Under the pieces are notes generated by a model that did no database searches, was not told the origin of the DNA, and was given only the letters and a program-made list of their open reading frames with translations. Below are positions 35,425 to 46,524 of a DNA stretch of 64,000 nucleotides, one piece after another. Both the position numbers and the translations under genes were made by a program. The stretch spans positions 17,941,001-18,005,000 of the forward strand of contig NC_134546.1 in NCBI RefSeq assembly GCF_050624435.1. Direction: 5' to 3'. The first letter of the stretch is position 1; every line of letters starts with the position of its first letter. Source of the DNA: Tenrec ecaudatus (lineage: Eukaryota > Chordata > Mammalia > Afrosoricida > Tenrecidae).

Positions 35425-35605
35425 TTCATCCTTGGCTTCATTTCCTACTATTCTCCCCATCCTCCTCTGATACACTCACTAGCCTCTGCTTTTTCTGGAG
35501 TGTACCAAGCAAGTTGCTACCGCAGGGCCTTTGCACTTCTGGTTCCTTCTTGAACATGCTTTCAGGACGCCTGCCCTAGAATGCTCTGTAAGCATTGAAA
35601 GTATA
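35425..35605. repeat. L2-like LINE fragment
   Basis: The 'agggcctttgcacttctggt', 'tcctt' and 'ctagaatgctctg' blocks are the well-known 3' region of L2 elements. Diverged. Confidence 0.55.
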
Positions 35606-35841
35606 GTTGAGTGAGTTACATTTTTTTAGTTACATTTTTAAGTGAATTGCTTATATTCCCTGCCTCATCCCAATGAATGACACCAGTGTTCACCAACTCT
35701 CTTCCCCTTTCCTGCATAATGTCTGCAGTCCTGCAGATTCTGTTGCCTTTGTGTCTCCTCCGCCTGTCCCCTTCTTTAGCCCACACCTTACTGCTTTCAT
35801 TTATACCCGACTTGTCACTTGCCTGGACACCATTATAATGC

Positions 35842-35995
35842 TCCCCAAGCCCACTGCTATTGAGTCCGTTCTGACTCATAGCAACTCTGCATAAGATGTC
35901 CAAGACTACATTTTATAGGAGCAGCCAGCCTCTTCTGTCAAGCATTGCTCTACTTAGTACTGGTGGGTTGGAACTACCAACCTTGTGGTTTGCCT
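35842..35995 (-). repeat. AfroSINE-type SINE, diverged
   Basis: Reverse-complement: 'agcccactgctattgagtcc', 'gttctgactcatagcaactc', 'tgggttggaactaccaacc'. Confidence 0.75.
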
Positions 35996-36055
35996 CAAAT
36001 GACTGGACAATAAAAGGATAAGCCACAAGCTAGGAGAAAATGTTTACAAATCACA

Positions 36056-36185
36056 TATTGAAACCCACCAGCCACTCCCAGGGGAAAAGATAAGGCTGTT
36101 TGCTCTTGTAACTATTGACAGGCTTGGAAGCGATTATCGAGAGTCACCGTGAGTCAGAATTGACTGGATAGTTGTGAGCTTAGAG
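36056..36185 (+). repeat. AfroSINE-type SINE, 3' portion, nested in old L1
   Basis: 'acccaccagccactcccagg', 'ggaaaagataaggctgtttg' and 'gagtcagaattgactggata' are the sense SINE 3' two-thirds. It lacks the tRNA-like head. Confidence 0.75.
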
Positions 36186-36251
36186 TTATCCGACAGAAGC
36201 TTTGCATCCAGAATGCATAAAAGAACATTCCAGGTAGAAAATAGAACGCTC

Positions 36252-37372
36252 TCCGACACAACTGCTGAAGCCAAGCGGGTGAACAAGTAAATGTGGTGAA
36301 GAACGCTCATGGTGCCAGGCTATCAAAAGAGATAGTGTCTGGGGTCTTAAAGGCTTGAAGATAAACAAGCGGCCATCTAGCTCAGAAGCAACAGAGCCCA
36401 CATGGAAGAACACACCAGCCTGTGTGATCACGTGGTCCCAAAGGGATCAGTTATCAGGCATCAAAGAACAAAACATCATATCATTGACTGCACACCTCCA
36501 TGATACGATCGCCGAAGACAAAATGGTTGCATAAGCAAATGTGGCGAAGAAAGCTAATGGTGCCCGGCTATCAAAAGAGATAGTGTCTGGGGTCTTAAAG
36601 GCTTGAAAGTAAACAAGCGGCCATCTAGCCCAGAAGCAACAAAGCCCACATGGAAGAAGCACACCAGCATGTGCAATAACGAGGTGCCAAAGGGACCAGG
36701 TATAAGGCATCATCCAAAAATATATATATACCATAGTGAATGAAGGGGGAAGTGCAGAGTGGAGACCCAAAGCCCATTTGTCAGCCACTGGAGATCCCCT
36801 CATAGAGGGGTCTAGGGGAGGAGATGGGTCAGTCAGAGTGCGATGTACTACTGATGAATAATACAGCTTTCCCAGATCCTGGATGCTTCCTCCCCCCAAC
36901 TACCATGATCCAAATTCTACCTTGCAGGACTGGATAGGGCAGAGGTTGTACACTGGTGCATACGGGAGCTGGAGGCACAGGGAATCCAGGATGGATGATA
37001 TCTTCAGGACCAGGGGTGTGAGGGGCGATACTGGGAGAGTGAGAGGGTTGGAAAGGGGGAACCAATTACAAGGATCCGCATGTGACCTCCTCCCTGGGAG
37101 ACGGACAGCAGAGGAGGGGGTGAAGGGAGACCCCGGATAGGGCAAGATAAGACAAAATAACAATCTATAAATTATCAAGGGCTCATGAGGGAGGTGGGAG
37201 CGGGGAGGGAGGGGAAAAAAAAGAGGACCTGTTGCAAAGGGCTTAAGTGGAGAACAAATGCTTTGAAAATGATTAGGGCAAAGAATGTACAGATGTGCTT
37301 TATACAATTGATGTACGTATATGTATGGATTGTGATAAGAGTTGTACGGGCCCCCAATAAAATGATTTTTTT
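36252..37372 (+). mobile_element. L1-type LINE 3' region, 1.1 kb, with internal tandem duplication
   Basis: The longest copy of this family here. It is flanked by a 13-bp duplication with one mismatch: AAATAGAACGCTC at 36,239-36,251 and AAATGGAACGCTC at 37,373-37,385. A segment starting 'tatcaaaagagatagtgtct' occurs at 36,321 and again at 36,569, a period of 248 bp. The copy ends in 'gttgtacgggcccccaataa' and an A-rich tail. Confidence 0.9.
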
Positions 37373-37734
37373 AAATGGAACGCTCAACAGACGTCTTCAC
37401 AAAGGACCCATACAGATGGTAGATAAGCACATTAAAAGATATATGACATTAACACACCTTAAAACCTCAAAGAAATAGCACTACATGCTTATTAAAGCAA
37501 CAACAACACGATCTCCTGACGATACCAAGTGCTGATCAGGCTGCAGAACAACTAGATGGCTCAGTATTGCCGGTGGAAACGTCAAATAGTACAGCCACGC
37601 TGAAAACGGCTTGGCGGATTTTTATGGCGTTATCCATACACTTAGCATATGGACTTGGCGATCGTACTCCTGAGGCTTAGCCTAGAGAAACGAAAGTGAT
37701 GCTCCTATACCAAAGCTTGTCTATGAATTTGCAT

Positions 37735-37758
37735 GTGTGTGTGTGTGTGTGTGTGTGT
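37735..37758. repeat. (TG)n microsatellite
   Basis: About 12 TG units within the old L1 remnant. Confidence 0.85.
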
Positions 37759-38136
37759 TTATAATTGGCAGAACCCCTATGTCTTTCAGTGGGTAGGTGG
37801 GTAAATAAACTGTGGTACTTCCATATATGTGCCATTGTTTGGAATAGTACTCAGCAATACAAATGAACAAACAATCTATGCCACAGTGGGATGGATCTCA
37901 AAGACGTGTTGAGGTGGTGAAAACAAAGAGTATCAAAAAGATGACCTTGAAAAAAAAGATGATCTATTGTCTGATTCCATCTCTATATTATCACAATTAC
38001 AGTCATGCAGCACATCTGTGGCCCAGGGTTGAAAGTTGAAGTGAGGGTGTCAGTAGAAAGGGAGGGAACACAAGGATGTCCTCTGGAATGATAGGACAGT
38101 TGTAGATCCTGGTAGGCAGAGGCCCTTCGAATCTAT

Positions 38137-38312
38137 GGAAACCACTGCCCGCAGGTCAACTCCGATCCATAGAACAGAGGAGACCTGCCCACGCAGGTTA
38201 CAGCTGTAGCCTTTACAGATGCCCACTGCTGCGTCTCTCCACAGAGCGGCTGGTGGATTTGAACCTTCGACGACCTCTTGTTAGCAGTCCAACACTTAGC
38301 TCTGGGCTCCCA
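38137..38312 (-). repeat. AfroSINE-type SINE
   Basis: Reverse-complement: 'caactccgatccatagaaca', 'ggttacagctgtagcctt', 'gagcggctggtggatttgaa', 'cttgttagcagtccaacac'. Confidence 0.8.
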
Positions 38313-38639
38313 TAGGACTCTATCCCTGTGACACAACTTCATAGAATTCTACATCAGAAAGTACAATGGATGTATATAAAAATGAATAAAATTCAAATGA
38401 GGTGTATCGTTGAAATAATAGTGTTGTAATAATGTCAGTTTTCTAGTCCTAATCATTGTTGTCTAAGCTGTAACTGGGGAGGGAAGCTCTGTTTGCCAGC
38501 GAGTCTAGAATTACTTAAAAATAACAAAGGTAGTGAAGATTGGCAGAGGAGCACTGATTTCCATAGCCACAATTCAGAGTCTCTTCCTTTTTATGCAGAA
38601 AGATCACAGAAAAGCTCTAAGAATCGTCTTGACATTTCT

Positions 38640-38800
38640 GGAGTCAGTTGAAGCAAATGGCTAAGTACTCAACTGCTCCGGAAGAGTGGCAGTTCAAATC
38701 CACCCAGAGGTGTTTTGGAGGAAAGTCCTGGCAATTGATTCCAAAAGGCCACCGCCAGGAAAACCGTGGAGCACACACAATCCACTCCAAAGCACGGGGC
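38640..38800 (+). repeat. Older AfroSINE-type SINE subfamily
   Basis: 'ggctaagtactcaactgctc', 'cagttcaaatccacccagag', 'ggaggaaagtcctggcaatt' and 'aaaccgtggagcacacac'. These blocks belong to the older variant with the 'cacccagagg' arm, shared with the SINE split by the RPS3A insertion. Confidence 0.65.
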
Positions 38801-39700
38801 GTGGCTTCCCACTGGCCTTTCATTTGTGACAGTTTTGATTTGGATACCAGCCTGCGATTTTCACGATCGTAGTCATATAAATGATTCATATTGTTATAAA
38901 TACATTGTAAACCTGAAGAAGACTCTTTGGTGAGTTTCCCAAGGATAAAATCACTCCTTTATAATGTGTACAGAGCTCCTAGTGCCGTGGCTCTGTCTGC
39001 ATCCCAGGATGATCTGTTCGCAGTCCTCCACCTCCTCCCCATCCTTTCCCCTTCCCCGCTGACATTCATTTACTTACTTTGAGAAGCCCCACCTTCAAGA
39101 GCCAACTCAAGTGGGTGCTTCTTCCAGAAGCCTTCCCTGACCCAGCAGCAGAGTTGCTGCAACAGCATGCCATCCCTGCACTGGTGGCTGTTCATCTCAA
39201 GCGCCTGCCCGCCAAGGCGGTGAAGTCCTCAGGGCTCCTGTGCCGGGCACCCAGCGGGAAGCCCATCAGCGAGTGAGTCAATTTGAGGCTATTTAAAGTC
39301 CTTCGTAGCCAAGACTTCTTCTGGCATGCTTTAGTGGGTTCAGTAATCTCCGGTGGAACCAAAGGTCTGTGATTAAGCACAGTTAACCCAAACAGTAAAG
39401 TATGCTTTAAACACAAGATGCCCAACAGTCAACTTAGTTCAGACTTTGTTATATTTGACTTTTCCCCATTCTCTTTCTTGCTTATTCATGACATAGCGTT
39501 GTCAGTGCCTGTAGAGAGTATGAGGTTGCCCCACCAGGGCCTCCTGGGATAGATAAGATCTAGAATTTCAGGACAGGAGATGGATTCTGCAGGAGGATAG
39601 GTAGATGTCAAGATTGTCATATGAATTTCAAGATTCTTCAGAAAGAAAAAGAAGCAAACTGCCCTCTGCCCTGCAAGCAACCCCTAGCTAACTAACTTAA
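38800..39700. other. No gene recognised; one L2-like piece
   Basis: Apart from the L2-like stretch at 39,060-39,200 nothing is recognised. Confidence 0.45.
39060..39200. repeat. L2-like LINE fragment
   Basis: 'gagccaactcaagtgggtgc' followed by 'ttccagaagccttccctgac' matches the familiar L2 3' region. Confidence 0.6.
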
Positions 39701-39705
39701 CTAAA

Positions 39706-39900
39706 TAAAAACTCACTGCCTTTGAGTCAACTCTGACTCCTAGTGGCCAAAGAGGACAGGTTAGAACTTACCCTGTTTGTTTCTGAGACTAACTCTACAG
39801 GAGCAGAAAGCCTCGCCTCTCTGCTGTGGAGCAGCTAGTGGCTTCCGACTGGTGACTTTGGAATTAGCATCGTGATGCGTAATCACACCACCACGAGCGC
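39706..39900 (-). repeat. AfroSINE-type SINE
   Basis: Reverse-complement: 'actcactgcctttgagtcaa', 'gtttctgagactaactctac', 'aggagcagaaagcctcgcc', 'gcgtaatcacaccaccacga'. Confidence 0.85.
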
Positions 39901-39904
39901 ATCG

Positions 39905-40495
39905 CCTCCTAGCTAACCAGTGCACCTGCACAGACCCTGATGACAAGCTCACCCCCTCCTGTGTCCTCGAGGGGACTCCTTCCTTGTGTCCCCACTGCAA
40001 CAGGATGACTCCATTTCCCCATCGAATGATGACGTCTCCCTCCAAGGCCTGATGATTTTGTTAAACAGGGAAGATGACCCCCTCCCCCTCAGCTCTGGAG
40101 CTCCCAACTTCTGTCCATTGATTGCAGCCCAGATAACCCTTCAGTAGTCAGTCATTGGTCTATAAAAGTAATCAACATGTCTTCTCCATGTAGATTCCCC
40201 ACTTTCTCTTCGCTGATTTCTATGGGCTGTTTTCTTTAGAGACCCACTTTACATACACTGGGTTGTGGGGCCCCTGTTTTATGACTCACTCCTAAGGACT
40301 GATGGTCCTCTCTGTGCCTTACAGTGGGTGTAGCACATTATGTCAGTGGTCAGTAAACACTTGTTAATTCGAAATACTGTGGTAGAAAGAGGAATATCCA
40401 GAAGCGAGCCTGTGTCGCTGCCTGTCCCTTCTCTGAATGCCCGGGGGACTGAGTCAGAACCAGTCTTCATGCACTTGGAACTCAGCACCCTAGGC
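39905..40495. other. No gene or repeat recognised
   Basis: Intronic DNA; no supported feature. Confidence 0.45.
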
Positions 40496-40499
40496 ACCC

Positions 40500-40655
40500 A
40501 ATCAGACAGTGTACAGCTGCCCCTGTGGGTTTCCGAAGCCATAAATCTTTGTAAGAGTAGGAAGCCTCACCTTTTTCCTTGGAGCTGGTGGTTTCGAACC
40601 GCTGCCCTTGCAGTGAACAGCCCAGTGTGTAACCCTCTTAAGCAACCAGGGCTCC
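40500..40655 (-). repeat. AfroSINE-type SINE
   Basis: Reverse-complement, with 'cccctgtgggtttccgaagc', 'gagtaggaagcctcacc', 'gctggtggtttcgaaccgct' and 'aagcaaccagggctcc'. Its 3' end is missing. Confidence 0.8.
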
Positions 40656-40659
40656 CTTT

Positions 40660-41865
40660 TGCACTAGAGTTGGTGAAACAAAGCCCTTGTCGGGCTACTG
40701 TGTAGTGATGTGGAGAGAGCCCGAGGTCGGGGTTCTCATGGTCGGGACTCATGATCTGACTTTGCCAGTACTTTGATCTTGTACCCTGACCCTTCAACTT
40801 GAGATAATACCTAAGACTATTTGGAGAAAAAGGCTACAATCCCCAAGAGTGACATTCCTGGTAGGAATTTCAGCACTGGTGTAGACGCCCTTTGAAGGTA
40901 AGCTAGCCTTCGAGTGCCCCTCCATTGCACGTCCACACTGAGGAGGCGGCCAGCGCTGTCTCTCCGTGGGCAGAATCCTGCACGGCGGCAGAGCAGTGCA
41001 GCATGACAGAGAGCCCACCGCTGAGCCCTATTAAGTCTCTCCCAGACTTCTTCAGGTTTGGGCAGTCGCTGCCCTGTCACGGGGAGGAGTTTGAGAGAGG
41101 AGATAACCAGGAAGGCAGCTGAGCCGTGGAGTTTGGGGGCAGAGCAAAGGAGACTGGGCAAGGCCAGGCGCTGCAGAGAGCTTTCCAAAGAAGGGTGGGA
41201 GCAGACCGTTTGACCCCAGACCACAGTGTTGAGCCAGCCACCCAGGAGGAAGCCCGAGTCTGCAAGGGAGATCCGGTGACATGCCCACAAGGGCACAGAC
41301 GGGAAGCATCAGTAAGCAACCACCGGCCCTGCAGGACTCCTGGAAGTGGAAATGTTCTGGCCCCAGAGAGTCGCCGCAGCCTCTGCAGCCCCACTCCCCT
41401 CCATGCTCAGGCTGACCACGCCCAGAGCAAGCCAGACTGACAGAGATGTGCTTTCTCCCCTGGGCACCTCACTCAGCTGGGCTGAGAACAGACCCTGCCC
41501 GGGGTCCTCCCAGCACAGTACCACTGTCTGCTCTCTGCACAGCCTTCTAAAGCCCTCTCTTGGCCCTTACTTGGAGGAAATCCAGCAGTAGCATGTTATC
41601 TAGTCTCTCCTTGTGCTGAGCGTCCCAAGGCCTGGTGCTGTCTCTGGGTGTGTGGCCAGCACAGCCAGCCTTCCACTCTCTTCCCTGCCCCCATCTACCA
41701 GCAGCACTCACCAGGAGACCGCTTTCTGAGCCACCTGCCACCTGGACCTCTGAACTTTCGTTAGTGCTCCATTCCACCCATCCATCCAACAAACATTTAT
41801 GGAGAAGCGGTTTTGTCCAGGACCCTGAAGAAGGGAATGAGCTAAACAGCTCGAGAAGCACCATT
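40660..41865. other. No gene recognised; GC-moderate single-copy-looking DNA
   Basis: Overlapping frames of 100-160 residues exist on both strands, most visibly at 40,817-41,296. They are mutually exclusive shadows in a GC-richer stretch and show no domain or splice context. Confidence 0.4.
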
Positions 41866-41866
41866 C

Positions 41867-42500
41867 TTTAAGGGAAACCAGCCCCTAACACATCATCACA
41901 GGTCTGGCAGGTGCAATTGTACGGCGATAATAAGTAAAGATTATAGTAAAGTCATAGAGAGCATGAGAGATAGAAGAGAGATTGAAATAATAGAGTCAGA
42001 CACATTTTATGGTAGCATGCTCACCTCAGCCCCGCTTGGTGGTCCACGTGGAGAGAGAGAGTGCTTTATTGCTAACCAAGGCTTATATATCTTTAGGAGG
42101 CATACAAGCCCCCTAATTACAGATAAAGACATGAGTCACAGGAAGGAGTTGTGCTATAGGTACTGCAGTAATGAGGGTGACAATCTAGGGGTATCCATGC
42201 AATAGGAAGGGGAGGTATTGGGGTACACATGTGACAAGATGGGCAGATCTTAGATTCAGGGAAGACACTTAATTTTGGATGTCACTGAGCAGGTTGACTT
42301 GTTCTTTGGCTCTCCATGTAAACCATTATCAGGGTGTGAACCCCACCTACAGGGATCAGACTGGTGGTCCCAAGCCTTAAGGGAGAAGTAGTCCATCTTC
42401 CTTAACAGCAAGGAGTGGGCCCCTCTTGTGGTGGGACCAGACAGTAGTCTGGCAACTGACTGCCTTCAGGGAGGATGTCTAAGCATCTGACCTCCCACCA
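41867..42500 (-). mobile_element. Solo LTR of an endogenous retrovirus, second copy
   Basis: About 630 bp similar over its length to 5,598-6,195: 'ccagcccctaacacatcatc', 'gataataagtaaagatta', 'cccctaattacagataaag', ending near 'gcatctgacctcccacca'. The ends are more decayed than in copy 1 and I cannot find a clear target duplication. No internal retroviral genes adjoin it. Confidence 0.85.
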
Positions 42501-42504
42501 TATG

Positions 42505-44060
42505 CTGGCAAATAGCCTCTAATGTTTGGCATGTCTTGGGGGTAGACAGGGCTGGGGAAAAGTCTCCTTATAATCTCACATGCTCTGTCTACTTGAGGGC
42601 TCTGAAGTGGCAGAAAACCAGAAGCCAAACCTGTGGTTTGCCCTGTGACTCCCACCCCTCCCTCCTCAGGCCCCCTGGTCAGAAGGTCTGTGGGGAGTTG
42701 GTTCCGGGCAGTGGAAAAACTGAAGTCAAATATGTTGCTGGCTGGTAAAGGCAGGACGGGGCTGGTCTTAACCCCACCCCCAGCGTCTCTATTCTATTCG
42801 CCTCACAGCCCCAGGCGTAGAGTTTCATGAGATTATTCAGACATCAAAGCCAGGTCTCAGGTCCCAAGGTCTCACAGGCAAGGCAGTAAGAAGCAAAGCC
42901 TGCTGCCAGCCCCCCCTCCCCTTCTGCCCCAAAGCCTCTCCCCACCCCACCCCACCACACCACACACCACAGCACACGGCCCTCGCCAGGCTGCTGCCGC
43001 TCATCCCCATCATCTGATGGGTGTCTCCATTGAAGTTGGTTGAATTGAAAGATCTCCAGTAAAGAAAAATCTTTTTAAGAAAGAAAGGTTGTCCTTGCTG
43101 TCTCCCCATTTAGCTGGAGCCTTCTAGAATGGATTGATATTTAGCAAGTAAGGAGTGCTGTTTACTACACTCTTGGGCTTCTGTTAACCCTCTGCCTAGT
43201 GGTCAGATAGACCAACCTGGCTAGACTCCCCCTAAGGACTCCTTCCCCTAGCAGCAACTGCAAGGACAGTGGCCGCAGGAGGGAAACCAGCCTGGACAAT
43301 ACACCTTTTCAGGAGCAGCTGCATCTGCAGCCCCAGCAGAACTGAGGGAGGAGCTCAAGCTGTGTGCGAACAGAACCCTGGATGCACTCCAGGCCCCACC
43401 TGAACCTTCGCCACCCAGAGCCCTGACCTGGATCTGCTGAAGCCTTGGCCAGCCCTCTTCCCAGTCTGTCTACAAGTCAGAGCCTCATTCTGCCCAGAGG
43501 AGAAGCTGATTGGCTGGGTTGGCCTGAGCTTTGTGACCTGGGGACAAGGCTGCTCCAGCCCCTCAGAACCTTCCCATCCCTTCCTGGCACATAACCTCCA
43601 TGCAACCCCAGAATATCCTGGATGTGTGACCCAAGGGGGCAAGGGGCGAGACGGATTTTCAGATTTTCCAAACAGGTGACTTCAGCCTTCCCGGACCTGC
43701 GCAGGAAGGGGTAGCCTAGTGACAATGAGCATAGCCCACATCAGGAGCTGGAAACCTTTGGCAGGCTCCGCAGAGTTCTCTCTCCTCTGATCCCAGAGCA
43801 TCAGTTCCAGTGGTCCTGGCTGGTAGGATGGCATCTACAAAGCTTACTATAGGGGGGATATGTAGCTGGGGAGGGATTGTGACCAGACATCCCGCTGTAG
43901 GATACCTAAAACACTTGCCCAAAGTCTCACAGGTAGTAAGAGACAAAACCCAAGCAGAAGGGGCAGAGAAAAGCATATTTCAGTATACAGCCTCTCTCCT
44001 TTCTCACATGGAGGCCTGCAACTAGATGTGTGGGAGACACCTGCTTCTCACACAAGTGCC
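42505..44060. other. No gene recognised
   Basis: Contains a C/A-rich low-complexity stretch near 42,935-42,980. No coding evidence. Confidence 0.45.
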
Positions 44061-44067
44061 CTTAGAG

Positions 44068-44263
44068 CAGTGGTTCCCAACCTTCCCCATGCCGCAACCC
44101 TTTCATACAGTTCCTCATGGTGTGGTGACCCCCCCCCAGCCATAACATTATTTTCGTTGTTACTTCATAACTGTCATTTTGCTACTGTTAGGAATTGGGT
44201 GACCCCTGTGAAAGGATCGTTCAACCCCAAAAGGGGTCGTGGCCCCCAGGTTGAGCACCACAG
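44068..44263 (+). mobile_element. SPIN (Space Invader) hAT transposon, non-autonomous copy
   Basis: A 196-bp element starting 'cagtggttcccaacctt' and ending 'ccaggttgagcaccacag', with an exact 8-bp duplication CCTTAGAG at 44,060-44,067 and 44,264-44,271. Inside are 'cagttcctcatggtgtggtg', 'cttcataactgtcattttgc' and 'cctgtgaaaggatcgttcaa', the layout of short SPIN elements. SPIN is a horizontally transferred hAT family known from a patchy set of tetrapods including tenrec. Confidence 0.93.
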
Positions 44264-44299
44264 CCTTAGAGTTATGCTGTCTGCAAGCAACGCTCACAG

Positions 44300-44975
44300 G
44301 GTACGTCCTGTGTCCAGAAGACCCCAACAAGCAGATGCACCAATGCACGTAATGGGGACAAGTGGAGCCCCAAAGCCCATGTGTAGACAATTGGACTTTC
44401 CCTTACAGAAGGGTCACAAGGAAGAAACGAGTCAGTCAGGGTGCAGCATAGCAACAACGGAACACACAACATTCCTCTCGTTCTTTAATGCTTCCTTCCC
44501 CCCACTATCATGACCCCAGTTCTACCTTACAAATCTGGCTCGACCAGAGCATGTACACTGGTGCAGATCAGAGCTCTTGACACGCGGAATCCAGGACAGA
44601 TCAACCCCTCAGGAACAGTAATGGGAGTATGAGGGTGGGGTGAGAAGAGGGAAAAACGGAGAACAGACTATAGTGATCAACGTATACCACACACATACAC
44701 ACACACACACTCACCCAATCAGGGGAAGAACAACAGAGACGTGGGTGAAGAGAGACGGGACAGTTTAAGATATGGAAATAATAATTTATCATTTATCAGG
44801 GGTCCAGGAAGGGAGAGGGGAAGGGAGGGAGGGAGGGAGGGAAAGAAAGAGGAGCTGATACCAAGGGCTCAAGCTGAAAAAATGTTTTTAAAATGATGAT
44901 GGCAACATATGTACAAATGTGTTTAATACGATTGATACATGGATTGTTGAAAGAGCCCACAATAAAATTATTTCT
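44300..44975 (+). mobile_element. L1-type LINE 3' region
   Basis: Sense copy: 'gcccatgtgtagacaattgg', 'cttacagaagggtcacaagg', 'cactatcatgaccccagttc', 'gaccagagcatgtacactgg', a GGGA-rich tract (44,821-44,845), and AATAAA at the end. It abuts an antisense tail at 44,983. Confidence 0.8.
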
Positions 44976-44982
44976 TCATAAT

Positions 44983-45335
44983 AAATTTTTTAAATCATTT
45001 TATCGGGGACTCATACAACTCTTATCACAATCCATACATACATCAATTGTGTCAAGCACATTTGTACATTTGTTGCCCTCATCATTCTCAAAATATTTGT
45101 TCTCCACTTAAGCCCTTGGTATCAGCTCCTCATTTTCCCCTCCCACCCGGATCCCCCCTCCCTCATGAACCCTTGATAATTTATAAATTATTATTTTGTC
45201 ATGTCTTAGACACTATCCGACATCTCCCTTTACCCACTTTTCTGTTGTCAACCCCCAGGGAGGAGGTTATATGTAGATCCTTGTAATCGGTTCCCCCTCT
45301 CTACCTCACCTTCCCTCCACCCTTAATAATTTTTT
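44983..45335 (-). mobile_element. L1-type LINE 3' tail, antisense, tail-to-tail with the previous copy
   Basis: Antisense: 'aaatcattttatcggggact', 'catacaactcttatcacaat', 'ccttgataatttataaatta', 'ccagggaggaggttatatg'. The two tails face each other across fewer than 15 bases. Confidence 0.85.
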
Positions 45336-45344
45336 AAAGAGTAC

Positions 45345-45455
45345 TTCCTATGTGCCAGGCTCTGCCCAGGGCTTGGTACACTGGGTCCACTCCGACCTCA
45401 GAAGAGCGCTATGAAGTAAGGACCGTTCCTGCCCCCATTCTGCGTTACTGCTGCC
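45345..45455. repeat. MIR-like fragment
   Basis: 'gagtacttcctatgtgccag', 'gctctgcccagggcttggta' is the start of a MIR-type sequence on the antisense side. Diverged. Confidence 0.5.
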
Positions 45456-45461
45456 GCTGTT

Positions 45462-46520
45462 AGATACTATTGCGTCCTCTCCAGCTAATAGTGGCCCTGT
45501 GCACGACGGACCGCAACACCACCCGGCCCTGCACCACCCTCAAAACTGTGTGTGAGCCCATCGCTGCAGCCACGGGGTCAGCCCGGCTCTCCCTAGCACC
45601 TGTTCAAAGTTCGTGAGACGAAGTCGCGCCATCCTTGCCTGTAAGGCGCATTCTGGCTGTACTTCTTCCAAGATAGATTTGTTTATTCTTTTGGAAGCCG
45701 AAGGTACTTTCAGTATTCTTCCCCAGCACAATTCAAATATATTGATTCTTCTTCAGTCTTCCTTATTCAGTGCCCAACTTTCACATGCATATTGGGTGAT
45801 TGAAAACAGCATGGCTTGGGCCAGGGGCACCTTAGTCCTCAAAGGAACGGTCTTGCTTTCAACACTTGAAACGGGTCTTCGCAGATTTACCTACTGCTAT
45901 GCATGGTTCGATCTCTTGACGGCGGCTTCCTTGAATGTGGATGGTGGACCCAAGCAAGGCAAAATCCTTGACAAATTCAACCTTTTCTCCATTGATCATG
46001 GTATTACTTCGTGGTCCAGCTGTGAGGCTGTGGGTTTTCTTTACACTGTGTTGTCATCCACACTGAAGCCTGCGATCCTTGATCTACAGCAATGTGTCAA
46101 GGCCTCCTCACTTTCAGCAAGCAGGGTTGTGTCATCTACATATCACACGTTGTTAGTAAGCCTTCCTGCAATCCCGATGCTTCATTCTTCTTAATGTAAT
46201 GCAGCTTCTCTGATTATTTGCTCTGCATACAGATGGATAAGTATGGGGAGAGGATGCAGCCCGGATGCGCACCTTTTGTGACTTTGAAGCATGTGGTGTG
46301 CCCTTACTATGTTTGCACAACTGCCTCTTGATCCCTGTACAGGTTCTGCATGAGCACAGTGTCATGTCCGGGTCCCCATTTGTCTGAAGGATCTCCATAG
46401 TTCATTGTGAGATACGCTGGCCAGTGACTTAGCGTAGTCAAACACAAGTGACAGCTTGCTGGTGTTCTGTTTTCAGCCAAGATCCAGCTGACGTCAGCAG
46501 TGATATCCCTGGTGTATGAG
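45462..46520 (-). mobile_element. RTE/BovB-like LINE fragment, antisense
   Basis: Third RTE copy. Its 3' end ('gttagatactattgcgtcct') parallels the SINE 3' end. Blocks such as 'ttctggctgtacttcttcca', 'ctttcacatgcatattggg' and 'cagcaagcagggttgtgtc' line up with the copies at 5,222 and 22,520. The minus-strand translation contains LEEVQPECALQARMARLRL and AEQIIRE-like remnants, with stops and shifts throughout. Confidence 0.85.
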
Positions 46521-46524
46521 AGAA

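Larger units (their letters stand above)
35996..38110 (+). mobile_element. Old L1 (L1M-type) ORF2 3' end, split by younger insertions
   Basis: Left pieces 'aagccacaagctaggagaaa', 'tgtttacaaatcacatat', 'gcatccagaatgcataaaag' and right pieces ('cacaaaggacccatacagat', 'ggtagataagcacattaaaag', 'ttggaatagtactcagcaat') follow the order of the ORF2 end of old L1 elements. A SINE piece (about 36,056-36,185) and a younger L1-type tail (36,252-37,372) interrupt it. Confidence 0.8.

Noticed and set aside
36321-36730. Direct repeats that could suggest a CRISPR-like or satellite array
   Set aside because: Only two units of 248 bp inside an L1 3' region; this is a mammalian genome and there are no short regularly spaced repeats.
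40817-41296. A 159-residue minus-strand frame in a GC-richer stretch
   Set aside because: Several long frames overlap it on both strands, which indicates base composition, and none has a known domain.
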